Source: a virus
DNA length: 34,439 bases
IMG/VR virus record: IMGVR_UViG_3300031702_000025
Location: 1 to 34,439 of that record
Direction: 5' to 3' (one strand)
The position numbers and the translations under genes are program-made. Below the pieces are notes generated by a model. That model did no database searches. It saw nothing but the letters and a program-made list of their open reading frames with translations, and was not told the DNA's origin. This document shows, one piece after another, positions 31,288 through 34,439 of the stretch (positions within the stretch are counted from its first letter, which is position 1; each line of letters begins with the position of its first letter).

Positions 31288-32244
31288 ATGTCACACGAAA
31301 TAGAAATGATTGCAGGACAAGCTCAAATGGCCTATGTTGGGGAACTTCCTTGGCATGGACTAGGAACTAAAGTAGAACAGGAGTTGACTCCTGACCAGTT
31401 TCAAAAGGTAGCAGGACTTGATTGGAGTGTTGAAAAGCAACCACTTGTCACTGCACAAGGTGTTCCAATTAAAAACAAACAGGCGTTAGTTCGCACTTCA
31501 GACAACTCAGTATTAGATGTTGTCGGTACAGGTTGGAATCCAGTACAAAACTCAGAAGCATTTGAATTCTTCCATGAGTATGTAATGGCAGGTGATATGG
31601 AAATGCACACTGCTGGTTCACTCAAAGATGGACAAATGGTTTGGGCACTTGCCAAGACTAAAGAGTCTTTTGAATTGTTTAAGGGTGATGTTACTGAAAA
31701 CTACTTCTTATTTACAAACCCACATCAATTCGGTAAGGCACTTAACATTCGTATGACACCAATTCGTGTTGTATGTAATAACACTCTTACTCTTTCTCTA
31801 TCACAAAATTCAGATAAGATGGTAACTGTAAACCACCGCAAGGCGTTTGATGCTTCTGAAGTTAAAGATCAGATGGGTATTGCTCGTGAGAAGATGCAAC
31901 AATACAAGTCAATGGCTGCATTTCTTGGTGGAAAACGATACACCGCAGAGAATGTAACTCAGTACTTTAATGAAGTATTTGGTGCTCCTGCTAAGGTTGA
32001 GAATGGTAAGGTTCCTTTCACTTCTCGTAATGCAAAACTTGCCTTTGAAAACTTAGATGTTCAGCCTGGCGCAGAGTTCGCCCAAGGTTCTTGGTGGACT
32101 GCATTCAACTCAGTCACAAACATGACTGACCACCTACAAGGTCGTTCTAATGACGGACGTTTACAGTCTGCATGGTATGGACGTAACCGCAAGGTTAAGT
32201 TAACTGCTTTAGATAAAGCAATTGAGTATGCTGAGACTGCATAA
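31288..32244 (+). CDS. DUF932 / TIGR03299-type phage-plasmid protein
   Basis: 318 residues from the ATG at 31288; the earlier in-frame ATG at 31243 overlaps the -10 box and is rejected. The family signature is clear: PWHGLGTKV near 24-32, LVGTGWNPVQN-like GTGWNPVQNSEAF, FLFTNPHQFGKA and IRVVCNNTLTLSL. DUF932 proteins are common on plasmids and phages, sometimes discussed near anti-restriction genes, but their biochemical role is not established. It is transcribed from two strong host-type promoters, so it is likely needed early. A terminator-like hairpin follows. Confidence 0.85.
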   Translation: MSHEIEMIAGQAQMAYVGELPWHGLGTKVEQELTPDQFQKVAGLDWSVEKQPLVTAQGVPIKNKQALVRTSDNSVLDVVGTGWNPVQNSEAFEFFHEYVMAGDMEMHTAGSLKDGQMVWALAKTKESFELFKGDVTENYFLFTNPHQFGKALNIRMTPIRVVCNNTLTLSLSQNSDKMVTVNHRKAFDASEVKDQMGIAREKMQQYKSMAAFLGGKRYTAENVTQYFNEVFGAPAKVENGKVPFTSRNAKLAFENLDVQPGAEFAQGSWWTAFNSVTNMTDHLQGRSNDGRLQSAWYGRNRKVKLTALDKAIEYAETA

Positions 32245-32257
32245 CAAATAAATTATG

Positions 32258-32280
32258 AAGAGGTTGAAAAACCTCTTTCT
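32258..32280 (+). terminator. Intrinsic terminator-like hairpin after the DUF932 gene
   Basis: AAGAGGTT (32258-32265), loop GAAA, AACCTCTT (32270-32277), then TCTAGTTCTT. Perfect 8-bp stem with a GNRA loop, but the T-run is interrupted, so termination may be partial. It separates the early DUF932 unit from the late hsp20 gene. Confidence 0.7.
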
Positions 32281-32286
32281 AGTTCT

Positions 32287-32294
32287 TATAAATA
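32287..32294 (+). promoter_or_regulatory. Late promoter TATAAATA before hsp20
   Basis: Exact TATAAATA plus G, 61 bases before the ATG at 32355, just downstream of the hairpin. It argues that the chaperone is made late, with the virion proteins. Confidence 0.8.
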
Positions 32295-32354
32295 GTGTTG
32301 ATATGCCGTTTTACGGGTATCGTAACAATAATCTTGCTTAATAGGAGAAATCAA

Positions 32355-32792
32355 ATGCAAAAGCAAATAATGTCTGGTCTAGACCCTTCTAGAATCAACA
32401 CTTACTCTATCGGTTTTGATAGAATGTTCGACAGTTTAACCGCACCATCACTTTTTGAACCACAACCAAAGTATCCACCATACAATGTTATTAAGGTATC
32501 TGATACCGAATACATTATTGAACTTGCTGTGGCTGGTTTTAAAAAGGACGATATTGAAATTCGAATGGTAGAAGATAAGTTATCAATCGAATCAATTGAT
32601 CTCAAAACATCAGAAGTCTCTGAGAAAGAATATCTACACAAAGGTATCTCAGCACGACACTTCAGGCGTGGATTCACACTATCCGAAGATATGTTAGTTA
32701 AAGATGCATCTATGGCAGATGGTATGTTAACTATACATATGGAAAGAATTGTCCCAGAAGACAAGAAGCCTCGCACCATCAAAATTAAATAA
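32355..32792 (+). CDS. Small heat shock protein, Hsp20/IbpA-like
   Basis: 145 residues from the ATG at 32355, which follows AGGAGA; the longer frame from 32295 has no ribosome site and overlaps the promoter start. An alpha-crystallin domain spans about 38-130 (YNVIKVSDTEYIIELAVAGF, then DIEIRMVEDKLSIE, and HKGISARHFRRGFTLSE). It ends RTIKIK, holding the I-x-I motif used for oligomer packing. Hsp20 genes are a known feature of T4-like cyanophages and relatives. It holds unfolded proteins in a refoldable state; a late promoter suggests help with virion assembly. Confidence 0.9.
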   Translation: MQKQIMSGLDPSRINTYSIGFDRMFDSLTAPSLFEPQPKYPPYNVIKVSDTEYIIELAVAGFKKDDIEIRMVEDKLSIESIDLKTSEVSEKEYLHKGISARHFRRGFTLSEDMLVKDASMADGMLTIHMERIVPEDKKPRTIKIK

Positions 32793-32806
32793 TGCAATAA
32801 AGTGAT

Positions 32807-32834
32807 GAACGCCTCTTGACAGGGGCGTTCTTTT
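32807..32834 (+). terminator. Intrinsic terminator after hsp20 with promoter -35 in its loop
   Basis: GAACGCCTC (32807-32815) pairs with GGGGCGTTC (32822-32830; one G-T pair), loop TTGACA, then TTTT. The loop is exactly the -35 hexamer of the promoter at 32816-32844. It should stop late hsp20 transcripts while the same DNA starts a host-type transcript. Confidence 0.88.
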
Positions 32835-32844
32835 ATGTTATAAT
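32816..32844 (+). promoter_or_regulatory. Perfect consensus promoter for DUF3310 gene and gp45/gp44
   Basis: TTGACA (32816-32821), 17-base spacer, TATAAT (32839-32844) with extended -10 TG. The spacer is the 3' arm and T-run of the hsp20 terminator. It drives the replication genes that follow. Predicted start near 32851, before the ATG at 32867. Confidence 0.9.
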
Positions 32845-32866
32845 ATGTGTACCAATTGAATATAGG

Positions 32867-33172
32867 ATGAATGATTTGAAAATATACCCAATTAAAACTA
32901 CTGAATACAAATATTCAGAAGATAAAATACTTCTGGATATCGCAGAGTACATAGATAAAACTTACGACTCCCACTACTCCCACAACAAATTTCAAGCCAC
33001 AGAATTTATAATAGATTCTGGACATGGCGAAGGATTTTGTATCGGTAACATACTCAAGTATGCACAACGATACGGAAAGAAAGAAGGCAAGAACAGAAAT
33101 GACTTGCTAAAGGTGATCCATTATGGTATAATGGCACTACATAATCACGACACAACGGAGAATAAATTATGA
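32867..33172 (+). CDS. DUF3310 (SaV-like) small protein (101 aa)
   Basis: The ATG at 32867 lies about 16 bases into the predicted transcript with AGG directly before it, which is too close; a TTG at 32876, eight bases from AGGA, is an alternative start. The C-terminal half (FQATEFIIDSGHGEGFCIGN, then ILKYAQRYGKKEGKN and DLLKVIHYGIMALH) matches DUF3310, a small helical family found in many phages near nucleotide and replication genes, function unproven. The stop overlaps the gp45 start by four bases (ATGA). Confidence 0.8.
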   Translation: MNDLKIYPIKTTEYKYSEDKILLDIAEYIDKTYDSHYSHNKFQATEFIIDSGHGEGFCIGNILKYAQRYGKKEGKNRNDLLKVIHYGIMALHNHDTTENKL

Positions 33173-33834
33173 TGCAGTTAAGCAGTGAAACACGGGACGT
33201 TCTAAAGAACTTTTCAACCATTAACCAAAACCTTCTAGTGAAATCTGGTAACACGATTAACACTATGTCTGCAATGAGAAACATTGTGGCTAAGGCAACT
33301 ATTCCAGATACTTTTTCAGATGAATTTGCAATCTATGACTTGAATGAATTCTTGTCTGCACTTTCATTATTCAAAAGTCCAACACTGGATTTCGCAGCAC
33401 AGTCTGTAAAATTGAATGAAGAGGGTGGTGGTAGTTCATTGAATTACTTCTTCAGTGACCCATCTGTTGTAACAACACCAAAAACTGAAATCCAAATGCC
33501 ATCTGTTGATGTGGAGTTTGTCTTTACACAAGATACCTTCAATCAAATCCAAAAGGCATCTGCTGTACTTGGTGTACCTGATGTAGTATTAAAGGGTGTT
33601 GCTGGTGGTGATATCAATCTAACTGTAACAGATCGTAAGAATGAAACTTCAAACGACTTTGCAATTAAGGTTGGTGAGAACTCACCTGCTGCTGATTTTA
33701 CTCACTACTTTAAGGTAGAGAATCTTAAACTACTTTCTGGTGATTACAAAGTCGAAGTTTCTTCGAAAGGTATATCACGTTTCACTAACATGACAAAACC
33801 GATTGAATACTTTATTGCTCTAGAAGCTTCCTAA
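33169..33834 (+). CDS. 45: Sliding clamp gp45
   Basis: 221 residues (T4 gp45 is 228). LSSETRDVLKNFSTINQNLL, shortened, DLNEFLSALSLF, and the C-terminal KVEVSSKGISRFTNMTKPIEYFIALE, shortened, are conserved clamp blocks. A trimeric ring tethers the polymerase and, with gp55, activates late promoters. Two ATG codons lie in tandem (33169 and 33172); the first overlaps the preceding stop as ATGA, with CGGAGAA upstream. gp44 follows 21 bases later, as in other T4-like phages. Confidence 0.93.
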   Translation: MMQLSSETRDVLKNFSTINQNLLVKSGNTINTMSAMRNIVAKATIPDTFSDEFAIYDLNEFLSALSLFKSPTLDFAAQSVKLNEEGGGSSLNYFFSDPSVVTTPKTEIQMPSVDVEFVFTQDTFNQIQKASAVLGVPDVVLKGVAGGDINLTVTDRKNETSNDFAIKVGENSPAADFTHYFKVENLKLLSGDYKVEVSSKGISRFTNMTKPIEYFIALEAS

Positions 33835-33855
33835 ACTGAATAGGTATATTATATA

Positions 33856-34439
33856 ATGAATGATGTGAATCTATGGGTGGAGAAATACCGCCCGAAAACA
33901 ATCAGTGAGTGTGTTCTTACTGAAGACTTGAAGAAAACCTTCCAACAGTTTGTAGATAATAAACAGATTCCAAATCTACTACTGTCTGGTGGGGCTGGTG
34001 TCGGTAAGACAACTGTTGCAAAAGCAATGCTTGAAGAAATCGGTGCAACCTATATGTTGATTAATGGTTCTGAAGAATCAGGCATTGATGTATTGCGAAA
34101 CAAGATTAAGAACTTTGCAAGTACTGTCTCTATGGATGGTAATCGTAAGTTTGTAATTCTTGATGAGGCAGACTATCTCAATCCACAATCCACACAACCA
34201 GCATTGCGTGGGTTTATTGAGGAGTTCCACAACAACTGTGGATTCATCCTTACTTGTAACTTCAAGAACCGAATTATCGAACCTTTGCATAGTCGGTGTT
34301 CTGGTGTGGTATTTAAGATACCCAAGTCAGACAAACCTAAACTTGCTGGAGAGTTCTACAAACGTGTGCAAAACATTCTTGCAGAACAGAACATTGAGTA
34401 TCAGCCTAAGGTTGTACAACAACTGGTGATGACACATTT
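33856..34439 (+). CDS. 44: Clamp loader large subunit gp44, 3' truncated by window edge
   Basis: 194 codons are visible of a protein that is 319 residues in T4; the frame is open to the end of the window. MNDVNLWVEKYRPKTISECV, shortened, opens the protein. Walker A GGAGVGKTT (45-53), Walker B ILDEAD (101-106) and the SRC arginine-finger motif (146-148) are all intact. It is the AAA+ ATPase that, with gp62, opens and loads the gp45 clamp. Start ATG at 33856 with only a weak AGG upstream; it is probably co-transcribed with gp45. Confidence 0.95.
   Translation, partial: MNDVNLWVEKYRPKTISECVLTEDLKKTFQQFVDNKQIPNLLLSGGAGVGKTTVAKAMLEEIGATYMLINGSEESGIDVLRNKIKNFASTVSMDGNRKFVILDEADYLNPQSTQPALRGFIEEFHNNCGFILTCNFKNRIIEPLHSRCSGVVFKIPKSDKPKLAGEFYKRVQNILAEQNIEYQPKVVQQLVMTH

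Noticed and set aside
32295-32354. Start extending Hsp20 by 20 residues
   Set aside because: It begins at the late promoter itself and has no ribosome site; AGGAGA precedes the ATG at 32355.
32402-32797. 131-codon minus-strand ORF opposite hsp20
   Set aside because: Covers the whole conserved Hsp20 domain on the other strand; no promoter found.

Overview
This window is a stretch of the structural, recombination and replication core of a T4-like myovirus, almost certainly from water and probably marine. The recognisable order is neck 13-14-15, terminase 16 and 17, sheath 18, tube 19, portal 20, prohead core, protease 21, scaffold 22, capsid 23, a tube-fold tail protein, uvsY, uvsW, sigma factor 55, 47, 46, then 45 and 44. 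This is the arrangement known from T4-like phages of cyanobacteria and other marine bacteria. An Hsp20 chaperone, a DUF932 protein and many LamG or beta-sandwich fibre modules fit that group. No photosynthesis gene, tRNA or integrase is visible, so the host cannot be named from this window.

Layout. 1-4150: fibre and adhesin genes, entered mid-gene, with small partner proteins. 4273-7121: a short baseplate-type protein and neck/tail-completion gp13, gp14, gp15. 7150-8475: a polyglycine adhesin and small partner. 8490-8903: small terminase. 8905-13620: another fibre, a 1153-residue LamG adhesin and its likely assembly partner. 13724-15370: large terminase. 15392-15691: a lone minus-strand HNH endonuclease gene. 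15813-24245: tail sheath, tube, portal, prohead core, protease, scaffold and major capsid, closed by a strong terminator. 24335-27348: tube-fold protein, uvsY, uvsW and an LSm-like protein. 27516-30827: late sigma factor and the Mre11/Rad50-type pair. 30838-33172: small ORFs, DUF932, Hsp20 and DUF3310. 33169-end: sliding clamp and the 5' part of the clamp loader ATPase.

Two promoter classes are readable. Late promoters of the TATAAATA type stand before gp18, the prohead core, gp22, gp23, the tube-fold gene, uvsY, hsp20 and the gene at 4273; weaker CTAAATA/CATAAATA variants stand before several others. The late sigma factor gene (gp55) and the sliding clamp gene (gp45), whose T4 products act together at such promoters, are in the same window. 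Host-type promoters with exact or near-exact TTGACA-17-TATAAT stand before gp55, DUF932 (two in tandem) and DUF3310/gp45. Two more exact-consensus promoters point to the minus strand, where no gene is visible.

Points most worth a second look: the two antisense promoters sharing a 16-nt block; a 10-bp-closed structured RNA that starts at the predicted late start site before uvsY; a terminator whose loop is the -35 box of the next promoter; tandem promoters with a palindrome over the -35; fibre cassettes inserted between neck and terminase genes, each followed by a small partner; and a fibre-type module inside the tail sheath protein.
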